Origin: Paenibacillus sp. SYP-B3998 | GTDB taxonomy: Bacteria > Bacillota > Bacilli > Paenibacillales > NBRC-103111 | DNA: 64,000 nucleotides | Direction: 5' to 3' | Assembly: GCF_010820665.1 (NCBI RefSeq) | Contig: NZ_JAAIKC010000001.1 | Location: 1,116,001 to 1,180,000, forward strand | Shown: piece after piece, positions 43,544 through 52,198 of the stretch | Layout: every line of letters begins with the position of its first letter | Numbering within the stretch: position 1 is the first letter of the stretch | Notes under the pieces: generated by a model | Told to the model about the DNA's origin: nothing | What the model saw: only the letters and a program-made list of their open reading frames with translations | Databases searched by the model: none | Translations under genes and position numbers: made by a program

Positions 43544-44803
43544 ATGAGTATTTTAAAGGATTTAGAATTTCGTGGGTTGCTTCATCAAATTACGGACCGA
43601 GAAGGTTTAGACAAAAAGTTAAGTGAAGAAAAAGTGGTTTTATATTGCGGATTCGACCCTACGGCAGATAGTTTGCACATCGGCAGCTTGCTCCCTATTT
43701 TGACACTAAGACGGTTTCAGCTTGCAGGACATGTTCCGTTGGCTCTTGTTGGCGGTGGAACTGGCTTGATTGGGGATCCAAGCGGTAAAGCAAATGAAAG
43801 AACACTTAATGGACCAGAAGTGGTTGAGGCGTGGTCACAGAGTATCAAGAGTCAACTTTCTCGTTTCCTGGACTTTTCAGAAAAACTGGACAACCCAGCA
43901 GAGCTTGTAAACAACTACGACTGGCTCGGCTCCTTGAATGTCATTGAATTCCTAAGAGATGTAGGTAAAAACTTCACTGTCAATTACATGTTGGCTAAGG
44001 ATTCCGTCGACTCACGAATTACAAAGGGGATTTCTTTCACTGAATTCAGCTATATGATCCTGCAGTCGTATGATTTTCTGAAACTGAATGAAACGAAAAA
44101 TTGCTCCGTCCAAATTGGTGGAAGTGATCAATGGGGGAACATAACAGCGGGATTGGAATTGATTGGAAAATCAACGGACAAACGAGCTTATGGAGTTACG
44201 TTGCCGCTGGTTACAAAAAGTGACGGGCAAAAATTTGGCAAAACGGAAGGCGGAGCGATCTGGTTGGATGCGACTAAAACATCGCCCTACCAATTCTACC
44301 AATTTTGGGTAAATACGCATGATAATGATGTCGTGCGGTTCCTCAAATATTTCACCTTCATTAGTCATGAAGCTATTGCGAAATTGGAAGATGAAGTGAA
44401 GCAACAGCCGGAGAAGAGAGAAGCCCAAAAAGTGCTTGCTCGCGAAGTCACCAAGCTAGTGCATGGGGAAGAGGCGTTGCAGAGTTCGCTGAACATTACT
44501 GCTGCTTTGTTTAGTGGCCATATACAAGAACTCACTCGCACGGAGATTGAAGAAGCGTTTAAAGATGTGCCATCAACGACTTTGGAGCAAGCAGATATCA
44601 CACTTGTGGATTTGTTAATTGCGGTAGGCGCAGCGCCTTCGAAACGCCAAGCGCGCCAAGATATTGAGAGCGGCGCAGTAACTGTCAATGGTGTAAAGAT
44701 TACACAAGTAGATGCAGTTGCTACGGATTTAGGCAAGTTAGGGGAATCTTATCTCATTGTTCGCCGTGGTAAAAAGAATTATTTCCTAGTTCAGTTTGCA
44801 TAA
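43544..44803 (+). CDS. tyrS: Tyrosyl-tRNA synthetase
   Basis: A 419-residue class I synthetase. ATG at 43544 follows AAGGAG by ten bases and is preferred over an in-frame start inside the leader terminator. The HIGH-type motif is DPTADSLHIGSLLP, the tyrosine pocket YMILQSYDFLKL and QIGGSDQWGNI, and the KMSKS loop KSDGQKFGKTEGG. The C-terminal S4 domain (about 355-419) has PSKRQARQDIESGAVTVNG. Translation is probably controlled only by the T-box upstream. A perfect terminator follows. Confidence 0.96.
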   Translation: MSILKDLEFRGLLHQITDREGLDKKLSEEKVVLYCGFDPTADSLHIGSLLPILTLRRFQLAGHVPLALVGGGTGLIGDPSGKANERTLNGPEVVEAWSQSIKSQLSRFLDFSEKLDNPAELVNNYDWLGSLNVIEFLRDVGKNFTVNYMLAKDSVDSRITKGISFTEFSYMILQSYDFLKLNETKNCSVQIGGSDQWGNITAGLELIGKSTDKRAYGVTLPLVTKSDGQKFGKTEGGAIWLDATKTSPYQFYQFWVNTHDNDVVRFLKYFTFISHEAIAKLEDEVKQQPEKREAQKVLAREVTKLVHGEEALQSSLNITAALFSGHIQELTRTEIEEAFKDVPSTTLEQADITLVDLLIAVGAAPSKRQARQDIESGAVTVNGVKITQVDAVATDLGKLGESYLIVRRGKKNYFLVQFA

Positions 44804-44846
44804 GTATGCATATGAACATACTTTTGAGTTATTCTTTGATGATGAC

Positions 44847-44890
44847 AAACACGCTTTGCAGCAGTGAACTCAGCTGCAAAGCGTGTTTTT
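44847..44890 (+). terminator. Terminator of tyrS
   Basis: AAACACGCTTTGCAGC (44847-44862) pairs exactly with 44873-44888 and ends in T's. Confidence 0.85.
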
Positions 44891-44913
44891 GTTAACTTGA
44901 TTTCCTTACAAAA

Positions 44914-44963
44914 AAAGAAGAGTTGTCCGATTAGGTCTAGACCTAATCGGACAACTCTTCTTT
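44914..44963 (-). terminator. Terminator of rpsD
   Basis: A perfect 50-base palindrome centred between 44938 and 44939 (TCTAGA at the centre), with AAAGAAGAG at one end. On the minus strand it runs into a T-rich tract, so it ends rpsD transcription. Confidence 0.85.
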
Positions 44964-44968
44964 AAAGA

Positions 44969-45568
44969 TTAACGGCTGTAGAACTCGACGATTTGTTTCT
45001 CATCAATTTCTTGTGGCAATTCAGAGCGTTCTGGCAAACGGATGTATTTACCTTCTAGACCAGCCTCGTTGAACTCGAGGTAAGTAGGGAGGTAGTTACG
45101 GTTAGCAAGAGCTTCTTTAACTGCGGAAAGGCCTTTGCTTCTTTCACGAAGTGAAATCACATCGCCAGTAGATACGATGTATGAAGGAATGTCTACTTTT
45201 TTGCCGTTCACAAGTACGTGACCGTGAGCAACTAGTTGACGAGCGCCTGCACGAGAGTTGGAAAGACCAAGACGGTAGACAAGGTTGTCTAAACGGCTTT
45301 CCAGCAAGATCATGAAGTTTTCACCAGAGATACCTTTAAGTTTGGAAGCTTTATCGAACAAGTTACGGAATTGTTTTTCATTCAAACCGTACATATGACG
45401 CAATTTTTGTTTTTCTTGCAATTGAACGCCGTAACCGCTCATTTTTTTACGTTGGCCTGGACCATGTTGACCTGGAGGGAAAGGGCGTTTCAAATCTTTA
45501 CCGTTACCGCTCAAAGAAATACCAAGACGACGACTTAATTTAAATTTAGGACCTGTATAACGTGACAT
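44969..45568 (-). CDS. rpsD: Ribosomal protein uS4
   Basis: A 199-residue primary 16S rRNA-binding protein. It starts [29 protein letters not shown] at 45568 lies ten bases after AAGGAG, and a longer in-frame version is rejected. The S4 RNA-binding domain (about 90-155) contains [40 protein letters not shown]. It is a single gene away from the alpha operon, as in B. subtilis, with a long leader that may be its autoregulatory target. Confidence 0.97.
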   Translation of the reverse strand: MSRYTGPKFKLSRRLGISLSGNGKDLKRPFPPGQHGPGQRKKMSGYGVQLQEKQKLRHMYGLNEKQFRNLFDKASKLKGISGENFMILLESRLDNLVYRLGLSNSRAGARQLVAHGHVLVNGKKVDIPSYIVSTGDVISLRERSKGLSAVKEALANRNYLPTYLEFNEAGLEGKYIRLPERSELPQEIDEKQIVEFYSR

Positions 45569-45766
45569 GTAGGAAAAACTCCTTCTTTTTGACAATTAGT
45601 TTAGTAGATAGCATCTAGATGTCAGGGTGAAGACAAGTGCCTGTTTTTGCTTACGAATCAATACTGTGATTCCCTGGCAAGAGTAGTTCAGCCGCTGTCT
45701 TGGCAGGAGCAAAAGCAGTGAGGGTGATCACAATTGGCATTCACCGAAATCATGTTGGTACTCGAC
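45569..45766 (-). promoter_or_regulatory. Long rpsD leader, putative S4 autoregulatory RNA
   Basis: About 200 bases separate the promoter from rpsD, unusually long for a housekeeping gene. The leader holds several complementary segments (for example CAGGGTGAAGACAAGTG and CACTTGTCTTCACCCTG are the two strands, and GCCAAGACAGCGGCTG lies near TTGCCAGGGAATCAC). B. subtilis rpsD is repressed by S4 binding its leader. The fold was not computed. Confidence 0.45.
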
Positions 45767-45771
45767 TTCTA

Positions 45772-45800
45772 ATTTTATAAAAAACAAAGGGGCATGTCAA
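45772..45800 (-). promoter_or_regulatory. Promoter of rpsD
   Basis: On the minus strand TTGACA (45800-45795), a 17-base spacer and TAAAAT (45777-45772). Confidence 0.75.
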
Positions 45801-45920
45801 GTCTCAATCCTTCGACGTGATTCGAAAAAATAGTGCAATAAGCTCAGAAAAATAGTATGATATGTGGGTATACAAATTCTAGAACTTATCAGATTGCAGC
45901 CGTCGGTAAAGGAGAATCCT

Positions 45921-47909
45921 ATGAGCGAATTACTTCGTAGTAGTCAACAACATAGTCGTGCAAAGCACTTCGAAGATTTCCTTCGTCAGGGACTCGTTCT
46001 TTCTACCGACTTTTATTCTATTAATCAGAACACTCGACAAGTGCTACAAGATGCTTGGGGTCATTGGAAAGAGAATGCAGGGATCGATATGCTCCCACCT
46101 CAAACCGCTCTGTTATGCGTAGATTTGGATCTCCAAGTCCTAAGTGTCGGCGCCAATGAAATTTCAATTGATGAGCATTTGTTTAAAGTTGGTACATCAT
46201 GGAGCTCTGTAGTGCGAAGAGATAATCCATTTGCTCGCTGTAAGGAGTCCCTCACCTTCCAATTAATGATTGGGGAGGAGATGGGTGCAGTTGGGTTAAG
46301 AAATGTATCAGGCGCTTCAATTCCGATAACGGGTACTGACGGAAAACCAGTTGCATTTATGGGACTATTTTCCTATTCAAATTTAGAGCCTGATGAACTC
46401 ACTCATTTACTTTATACCCTTGTTGTTTCTATTAATAATAGCGTGATTGCATTGGCAGAACGTTGTAAATATGAACATGTATTAAGACAATATCAACATA
46501 GCGAACGAGAATTTAAGAAACAGGATGTATTGTTTGAAGCCTCAAAAAAATTACATGCAAAAATCGATGTTGATTCAGTTTTAACAGAAGTCATCGAGAG
46601 TATTCATAGTGTATATCCCAAAATTCAAGTGGATTTATTGTTGTCTCAAGATAACGATAGTACGAATTTACCTGTAAAGCCATTGAACTTCCAAAGTTTG
46701 GAGGATGATATTTGTACGCGTGCGTTTATGGAAGGGCATGTCATTTTTGAGCCTTCCAACGATTCTAACGGTCCAAGCGCAGGTAATATAGCTGTGCCCT
46801 TATCAGGCAAACAAGGCGTGTACGGTGTCCTTCACTTGCAGTCTGAGCATGAGGCCATACACGCATCTGATCTTCAGTTTATCTCGTTATTAGCTGATAC
46901 GGCCGGCTCTGCATTTGAGAATGCAAAGCTATATGAACAATCTAATTTATTGATTAATGAGCTTCGATTAATCAATGAAATAACGAAACAATTAAATCAA
47001 AGCTTGAGGTTGAATGAAATATTCAATTTTGCATCCAGTGAGCTTCTAACGATTTTTGGAGCAGATTTTAGCTGCATTTTGCAAACGGATAAGGATAGCG
47101 AGAAGCTAATCGTAAAAGCGAGCAACTTGCCAGCGATGTTTCATGAAAGTTTTACGCTCGATCAAGGCTTCTCGGGACTTATTTATACATCCAAAGAGCC
47201 AATTATTATTTCAGATTACTGGGCAAATTCCAAAGTAAATTCAAAATTGATGCAGTTAACGAATTCTCGTTCCTTGATTGGCTCCCCCATTCTTGTGAAC
47301 GGGGAAGTGGTGGGCGTTATTCTCGTTGTACATGGTAAGCCCAATTACTTTTCTTATGATAATTACAAGTTATTGCAAGTACTATCAGGACACATCGGGC
47401 TGGCAATGACGAATGCTTCTCTCCATGCCGAAGTGAAGCGAATGGTTATTACAGATAATTTAACCGGGCTCTATGTACGTCATTACTTAGATGAGCAAGC
47501 CAATTTAATGCAAAAGAAAGATTTTTGCGGTTCTTTAATTGTTGTGGACATTGATAACTTCAAGCGTGTAAATGATACTTACGGCCATCAAGTCGGTGAT
47601 AAAATACTGATTCAGGTAAGCCAAATCATCAGATCAAGCATTCGTGACAGTGATATCGCCGCGAGATGGGGCGGGGAAGAGCTTGCCGTTTATTTGCCGC
47701 AAGTCGCTAAGGATCGGACTCTCCGCATTGCGGAACGGATCAGGCTTCGTGTCCAGGAAGAGACCAGTCCCCAAGTAACCGTTTCTTGTGGCGTTTCCGA
47801 CTGGAACTGGGAAGAAGATAAAATTAGCGTCGAGTCGCTCTTTTATCGGGCAGATATGGCGCTGTATCAAGCAAAACATAACGGACGTAACTGCATTCAG
47901 ATCGGCTAG
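45921..47909 (+). CDS. GAF-GGDEF diguanylate cyclase
   Basis: A 662-residue soluble signalling protein. ATG at 45921 follows AAAGGAG. The N-terminal 170 residues look like an extra sensory domain; two GAF-like domains follow (about 190-330 and 345-480: GNIAVPLSGKQGVYGVLHLQSE, SLIGSPILVNGEVVGVILVVHGK). The GGDEF domain occupies about 490-660: TDNLTGLYVRHYLDEQ, VDIDNFKRVNDTYGHQVGD and ARWGGEELAVYLPQ. GGEEL is an active signature, and RDSD five residues before it is an inhibitory I-site, so it should make c-di-GMP with feedback control. The sensed ligand is unknown. Confidence 0.92.
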   Translation: MSELLRSSQQHSRAKHFEDFLRQGLVLSTDFYSINQNTRQVLQDAWGHWKENAGIDMLPPQTALLCVDLDLQVLSVGANEISIDEHLFKVGTSWSSVVRRDNPFARCKESLTFQLMIGEEMGAVGLRNVSGASIPITGTDGKPVAFMGLFSYSNLEPDELTHLLYTLVVSINNSVIALAERCKYEHVLRQYQHSEREFKKQDVLFEASKKLHAKIDVDSVLTEVIESIHSVYPKIQVDLLLSQDNDSTNLPVKPLNFQSLEDDICTRAFMEGHVIFEPSNDSNGPSAGNIAVPLSGKQGVYGVLHLQSEHEAIHASDLQFISLLADTAGSAFENAKLYEQSNLLINELRLINEITKQLNQSLRLNEIFNFASSELLTIFGADFSCILQTDKDSEKLIVKASNLPAMFHESFTLDQGFSGLIYTSKEPIIISDYWANSKVNSKLMQLTNSRSLIGSPILVNGEVVGVILVVHGKPNYFSYDNYKLLQVLSGHIGLAMTNASLHAEVKRMVITDNLTGLYVRHYLDEQANLMQKKDFCGSLIVVDIDNFKRVNDTYGHQVGDKILIQVSQIIRSSIRDSDIAARWGGEELAVYLPQVAKDRTLRIAERIRLRVQEETSPQVTVSCGVSDWNWEEDKISVESLFYRADMALYQAKHNGRNCIQIG

Positions 47910-47917
47910 CCATAACA

Positions 47918-47953
47918 GAAGCACTTGTCTAAAGGACAGTGCTTTTTGTTTTG
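47918..47953 (+). terminator. Terminator after the diguanylate cyclase gene
   Basis: AGCACTTGTC pairs with GACAGTGCT with one bulge and is followed by TTTTTGTTTTG. Confidence 0.75.
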
Positions 47954-48282
47954 TCTTCACAGGGATTCTTTCATAATTTTGCTGTTAGGGGGGAAAGCTT
48001 CAATAATGAAGGAAATCATTTTGAAGCATGAACTCAATAGCTGTTTCAAAGTAAGAGTTCGAAGACAGGCTTGAACGCTTGCAAGTGATGAGTCTATTCA
48101 ACACATGACTTGTTCCCAGACATAGAGATGACGATAAGCAGAATGGAATTTCTCGCTAGAAAGAAACGTGGGCGATGTACCGATTTCGAGCTGCAGAAAA
48201 GCCTACTTCCTTCCAGACACCTCTTTCTGAACGTTGTTTAACATGTTACAATAGTGGGGTCTGAGGGAAGGATGGTCGAAAT
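47954..48282. other. Intergenic stretch without recognised gene
   Basis: About 330 bases with no open frame of credible coding character on either strand. The end holds a likely -10, TACAAT (48246-48251), for the VTT-family gene. Nothing else is recognised. Confidence 0.5.
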
Positions 48283-48966
48283 TTGTCGTTGTTTAAGCGT
48301 AAGCGCATTCTACAAATGAGTGTTGTGCTCGTTCTGCTGCTGTTCTTGATTTATTTTCTGTTCTTTAACCCTGTGGGTATTAAACTTACACATAGCAATG
48401 TGCGACAGTTGTCCGAGCATCTAAGTGAGCTTGGTTGGACGGGCAGATGGATTGGAATGGGACTAGTCTTTTTTCAAACCTTTTTTCCATTCATTCCCTT
48501 TGTACTTGTCGCGGGAACGAATGTAGCGATTTTCGGCCTCAAATGGGGCTTTATTGTCAATTATGCGATGTCTTGCTTAGGCGCGATTGCTTCTTTTTAT
48601 TTTGCCCGTTATTATGGACATGATTGGGTGGAAAAGAAGCTGCAGAAGTTTCCGCTTGTTACTCAGTTCAGTGAGCGTATGGAGAAGCAAGGCTTTGTTT
48701 ATGTACTCATTGGCCGACTTATTCCCATTTTGCCTTCATCGGCAATTAATTTTGCAGCAGGGCTTACACGGATGCGGTTTAATCAGTTTCTGTGGGGGAC
48801 AGTAATCGGGAAGCTTCCCATTGTTTTCTTGGAGTCGCTGATTGCCCACGACTTGTTTCATTTTAAAAAATATAAGGGTAGACTTCTATTGCTTTTGGCT
48901 ATTTTTGTTGTATTAATTATCATTGGTAACTATGTCAAGAAAGTGCTTACACCCAACCGTAAGTAG
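48283..48966 (+). CDS. VTT/DedA-like (TVP38/TMEM64) membrane protein
   Basis: A 227-residue integral membrane protein, starting with TTG and preceded by GAAGGATGG. It has about six hydrophobic segments. The family motif region is FFQTFFPFIPFVLVAGTNVAIFG, then WGFIVNYAMSCLGAIASFYFARYYG and GRLIPILPSSAINFAAGLTRMRF. TVP38 proteins are thought to act in membrane lipid movement. Transcribed alone; the HPr-like gene follows after 113 bases. Confidence 0.9.
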   Translation: MSLFKRKRILQMSVVLVLLLFLIYFLFFNPVGIKLTHSNVRQLSEHLSELGWTGRWIGMGLVFFQTFFPFIPFVLVAGTNVAIFGLKWGFIVNYAMSCLGAIASFYFARYYGHDWVEKKLQKFPLVTQFSERMEKQGFVYVLIGRLIPILPSSAINFAAGLTRMRFNQFLWGTVIGKLPIVFLESLIAHDLFHFKKYKGRLLLLLAIFVVLIIIGNYVKKVLTPNRK

Positions 48967-49079
48967 GGTTTCTTCTTGGAGAATGAAGGAAATTTTTAGT
49001 TGCGCTTTCCTACCTTTCCAAGTTATCATAGAGAAGGTAAGCCGACCAATGTATATGTGAATAAATGGAGGAATGTAAC

Positions 49080-49328
49080 ATGCCAAGTGCTAATAATGCC
49101 GCAATCGTTGAAATTTCCCAAACTGCTAACAAATTCAGATCGTCTATTGTACTTCAGTATGATAATAAGTATATCGATGTGAAAAGCATTTTGGGATTGT
49201 TCACTACCCTGCTGAGCTCAAGCAACTATGATCTGCATGTTCATGGTCCTGATGCAGATGAAGCAAAGATAGCTATGGGTGAAGTATTCTCCAAGCACAA
49301 CCTAGGCGTTAATATTGTAGAAGACTAA
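49080..49328 (+). CDS. HPr-like protein lacking the active-site His, Ser46 region kept
   Basis: An 82-residue member of the HPr/Crh fold. ATG at 49080 follows TGGAGG. A gapless alignment is possible from ISQTANKFRSSIVLQYDNKYIDVKSILGLFTTLL onto HPr's VQTASKY…VNLKSIMGVMSL. The regulatory Ser46 is kept (DVKSILG, Ser36 here), but the residues at the places of His15 and Arg17 are Asn and Ala, and the first beta strand is shortened. It cannot carry PTS phosphate as HPr does. It could be a Crh-like partner of HPr kinase and CcpA, or something new. Own terminator downstream. Confidence 0.8.
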   Translation: MPSANNAAIVEISQTANKFRSSIVLQYDNKYIDVKSILGLFTTLLSSSNYDLHVHGPDADEAKIAMGEVFSKHNLGVNIVED

Positions 49329-49339
49329 ATCAAACGGAA

Positions 49340-49378
49340 AAGAAGGTATTCTCAGGTTCTCTGAGGGTACCTTCTCTT
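49340..49378 (+). terminator. Terminator of the HPr-like gene
   Basis: AGAAGGTA-T-TCTCA and TGAG-G-GTACCTTCT pair and are followed by CTTGTATATT. Confidence 0.65.
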
Positions 49379-49451
49379 GTATATTGGAGCAATTTCGCTT
49401 AATATAGATCATAGAAGGACGGATGACTTAGCGTATAGGGGGAAAGTTGGA

Positions 49452-49739
49452 ATGTCTTCATCTGATCTATTGCTAAATTTGAATCAAAGAGCGCTTAATC
49501 TTCTTCAAGAAGATGCAGATAAAATCGAAAAGCTGATCGAAGTACAAATGGAGAATTTGACAACTCGTCAATGCCCGCTGTATGAAGAAGTTTTAGATAC
49601 GCAAATGTACGGACTTTCGAGAGAAATTGATTTTGCTATTCGAGCTGGCCTTATTTCCGAAGCTCCTGGCAAACAAATTCTTCATAAGCTGGAACGTAAT
49701 CTTGCACAACTGTATGAAGCGCTAAACGCTAAAAAGTAG
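49452..49739 (+). CDS. ylaN: YlaN family protein (DUF1507)
   Basis: A 95-residue helical protein nearly identical in pattern to B. subtilis YlaN: ALNLLQEDADKIEKLIEVQMENLTTRQCPLYEEVLDTQMYGLSREIDFAIRAGLI. YlaN is essential under standard conditions in B. subtilis and is linked to iron balance through Fur. The start at 49452 follows AGGGGGAAAG. In B. subtilis ylaN lies directly beside ftsW; here 5.6 kb, mainly spore-coat genes, separates them. Confidence 0.93.
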   Translation: MSSSDLLLNLNQRALNLLQEDADKIEKLIEVQMENLTTRQCPLYEEVLDTQMYGLSREIDFAIRAGLISEAPGKQILHKLERNLAQLYEALNAKK

Positions 49740-49793
49740 AAACGGCTCCCATTTTGGGAGGCTCTATAATTCGAATAAAGCGTGTAAAATAGC

Positions 49794-49832
49794 AAACCAG
49801 TACCTTAAAGGTGCTGGTTTTGTTGTTTTTTT
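49794..49832. terminator. Terminator after ylaN
   Basis: AACCAG-T-ACCTT and AAGGT-G-CTGGTT pair and are followed by TTGTTGTTTTTTT. It separates ylaN from the convergent CotB-like gene. Confidence 0.7.
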
Positions 49833-49834
49833 AG

Positions 49835-50545
49835 TTATTTTTTATCAACACGCCCTGTATGAGGGTCTTCTCTGCGCACGGATGGAAGGTGAATGGTTTT
49901 AACATGCTCTGTATGCAAAATAGCTCTCCCATTCGCTGTATGGAGCTCAAGAACAGGATAATTTGAAGCTTGGAGCAGTCCGATTTTAATTGGATTCTCA
50001 CCGAGGTCTAGAACAACAAACATACCTTCGAGTTTTTTTAATTGTTGTTCAAAAGTACGAGAGAGCGTAACTTGAGAGGGTTGAACTAGAAAATATTCAG
50101 GTTTCAATGAGTAGGGTGTCGTGTCTGGATGGTATGGAACTAAATATTTAACATGCTGCATGGAAATGAAAATCGTATGAAAAACTGGCGAATGAAATGC
50201 AAAATAATCGTTCATGATATGGGTTAAATACCCGTGTACAGTTTGATTGCCTGTAATATAAATTTCAACGAACATTCCTTTGGCATTCATAAGCATCTTT
50301 CGATAGGAAATCGAGGCAGTTTGAAGTTCAACAGGAGGTTCAGTTTGCGTAACACTTAAAGCGGCCGGTGAGGTATCGAGCTTTAGATAGTGTAAGTGAT
50401 TAGACGGAATATAAAAGAAATGAAGGCCATTATGAATAATCAGAAGATCACTTCCTACTTCAATAAGAACTCCTTTCAATGGTAGTTTTATCCCCGAAAT
50501 CATTAACTCTACTTGCTTTCCAATAAACATACGTAAGTTTTCCAT
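49835..50545 (-). CDS. CotB-like / DUF2642-type protein with three Sm-like repeats
   Basis: A 236-residue protein. ATG at 50545 follows AAAGGAGG. Three similar beta modules are visible, about 6-50 (IGKQVELMISG…FFYIPSNHLHYLKL), 90-135 (AKGMFVEIYITG…IFISMQHVKYL) and 178-225 (LEGMFVVLDLGENP…ILHTEHVKTIHL). Each ends in an h-x-HV/HL-K/Y-h-h pattern like those in spore-coat CotB and in DUF2642 proteins. The N(Q)GGP motif of true CotB is missing. Position beside cotB/cotG/cotH-like genes suggests a coat role (inference). Confidence 0.65.
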   Translation of the reverse strand: MENLRMFIGKQVELMISGIKLPLKGVLIEVGSDLLIIHNGLHFFYIPSNHLHYLKLDTSPAALSVTQTEPPVELQTASISYRKMLMNAKGMFVEIYITGNQTVHGYLTHIMNDYFAFHSPVFHTIFISMQHVKYLVPYHPDTTPYSLKPEYFLVQPSQVTLSRTFEQQLKKLEGMFVVLDLGENPIKIGLLQASNYPVLELHTANGRAILHTEHVKTIHLPSVRREDPHTGRVDKK

Positions 50546-51233
50546 GATATACCTCCTTTCTATCTTATTTGAATCCAGAAGTAAAGTTACAGTCAAGCAA
50601 ATAGGTATGACGAAAATAGTAGTTTTCAAGTATGTTCGCCAAAAGCAAGATTATACGTGTGCGAGTCAAAGCCCATTACTATCAAAGTGAACGTTCCAGA
50701 AGGACGGATAATAGATTAATCAATAGGTTGGTTGGCAATCGAAAGAAAACCAACACTCAAGATGGTCTGAGGGTCGCTTATTTCTTGTAAGAATACTTAC
50801 ACAAGGAACAAGCAGGCTTGTCATCCGTTGCTATGAAGAGCAAAAACGCAATGCATACATAAAGGCAGAAGCGAGATATGAACAAATTTAATCAAATCTT
50901 ATCAAATCTATCTTGAGCATTTGCAGAGAATTCAAATTAGCTAGATTACTTACCCCAATTGACGCGCTAGATGCTATCGTCACTAGCGCGCCTGCAACGA
51001 GATAGGGTTTTTTTGTTGTGTTGAACAATGATGGGGTAGTAATGTACCCCAGAAGCACTATGCTGGAAGGGCAAAATAGTGATTAAAACTAAGTAACGTT
51101 AGTATAGAGAGTTAGTTATGCTTGTGTGTTTGCCTCGCTAGCATACGGTTCAGCGACATCTTGATAAAGTTAGGCATGCTTTTTGCATGTACGTTTGGGT
51201 GAAGCAAAAAATAAAGAGGGGGGGTTATACATC
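50546..51233. other. Intergenic stretch of about 690 bases with a possible small-RNA terminator
   Basis: No convincing gene on either strand. Near 50973-51010 CGCGCTAG and CTAGCGCG pair, and a competing CTATC...GATAG stem leads into TTTTTTT (about 51007-51014). This is a terminator-like structure not downstream of any gene, so a small RNA may end here. The rest is AT-rich and unremarkable. Confidence 0.35.
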
Positions 51234-51299
51234 GTGATAGTAGGATTAAATTCAACTTGTATGCCCCTCTCACTTGCAGAATACGAGCGAAATTATTAA
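51234..51299 (+). CDS. Possible 21-residue peptide
   Basis: GTG at 51234 lies about eleven bases after GAGGGGGGG and opens VIVGLNSTCMPLSLAEYERNY. The ribosome site is strong but the frame is very short and overlaps the end of the convergent cotB-like gene by four bases. No homology is recognised. Confidence 0.3.
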   Translation: MIVGLNSTCMPLSLAEYERNY

Positions 51300-51880
51300 A
51301 GGATGCGAGACTTTTTCCATAAAGTTTTTATAGTTGAAGTTTTCACTGTAGAATTTCTACCTGCGGAGCTTTTATTTGCTGAACTTTTGTTCGCAGAGCT
51401 CTTGTTTGAAGAGTTTTTGTTGGATGAACTTTTATTGGCGGAAGAAGATTTATTCCCTTTACTACCTTGATTGCCAACAACACTAATGCTTCTTATATGA
51501 AAGACAGGAACCCGCACGACTTCATTGTTGACTACAAGCAATAAATAATCCGAAGAACTTTCTACGATGAAAGCGTCAAATTTCTCTGGCCCTCCGCGAT
51601 TGATTTGAACAAAGCTATGATTCAATCGAGTCAAAAGTGAATGGAAATTATGGGATGTTTCATAATGTGAATGAGAGCTATAGGAACTGCTGACGTTACT
51701 TTTCGTTTCACTAATGCTTTTAATGTGCTGGAATTGGATATAAACGATGCTGCCATCTTTGGCTTGAAGAACTAGGAAGTCTTGTTGAATGCTAAGAAGC
51801 TTACCTACGATAGCGTCAGGGCCACCTCGATTGATTCGTACTTCTTTTCCTACTAATTGATTTAAATAGTTGATACTCAT
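51296..51880 (-). CDS. cotB: Spore coat protein CotB-like
   Basis: A 194-residue protein with two modules carrying the CotB hallmark INRGGP (16-21 and 93-98). Each is followed by a strand-rich part ending QFQHIKSIS or VFHIRSIS. A 60-residue tail of Ser, Asn and Lys (repeats of NKSS) follows, as in B. subtilis CotB, which has three modules and a longer Ser/Lys tail. Such Ser-rich tails are phosphorylated by CotH-dependent activity. AAGGGGAAATGACAG precedes the ATG. It is divergent from the cotG-like and cotH genes. It belongs to the outer spore coat (from the family). Confidence 0.85.
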   Translation of the reverse strand: MSINYLNQLVGKEVRINRGGPDAIVGKLLSIQQDFLVLQAKDGSIVYIQFQHIKSISETKSNVSSSYSSHSHYETSHNFHSLLTRLNHSFVQINRGGPEKFDAFIVESSSDYLLLVVNNEVVRVPVFHIRSISVVGNQGSKGNKSSSANKSSSNKNSSNKSSANKSSANKSSAGRNSTVKTSTIKTLWKKSRIL

Positions 51881-52198
51881 CTGTCATTTCCCCTTCCAGG
51901 AATGTGGTTTTGTAATGAATTTCATAAATGAAAGAATTGAATCCTCTTCTAGTAATTTAATAAGCAGCTAATTAGTCTTTCACCTCCTAACTGAATATCA
52001 TTGCTGCTCATTTGTAATATAAGTATATGTATCAGGTAAAGTAGAGGTACTAGATTTCAATCTATTTTCATTCTTATTTCCACACTTAACTATGTTGAAA
52101 AAATGAAACTAAGAAACTTTTTTGATATCAACCAATATCTCTATCCAATTATTCCTTCCTTTCATAGAATGTACTATCAAATAAAAGGAGGTAATTCA
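51881..52198. promoter_or_regulatory. Divergent control region between cotB-like and cotG-like genes
   Basis: About 320 AT-rich bases. On the plus strand CATAGAATG (52163-52171) resembles a sigma-K -10 (CATANNNTA) except the last base, but no clear AC -35 is seen. A minus-strand AGGAGGTGAAAG (near 51990) has the look of a ribosome site but no gene follows it. Sporulation control is expected from the gene content only. Confidence 0.3.

Noticed and set aside
47954..48282. Hidden gene in the 330-base gap after the diguanylate cyclase
   Set aside because: No frame with a ribosome site and credible codon use was found on either strand.
51980..52000. Minus-strand AGGAGGTGAAAG as the start of another gene
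   Set aside because: The only start at proper distance opens a frame of a few codons. The cotB-like start has its own ribosome site further on.
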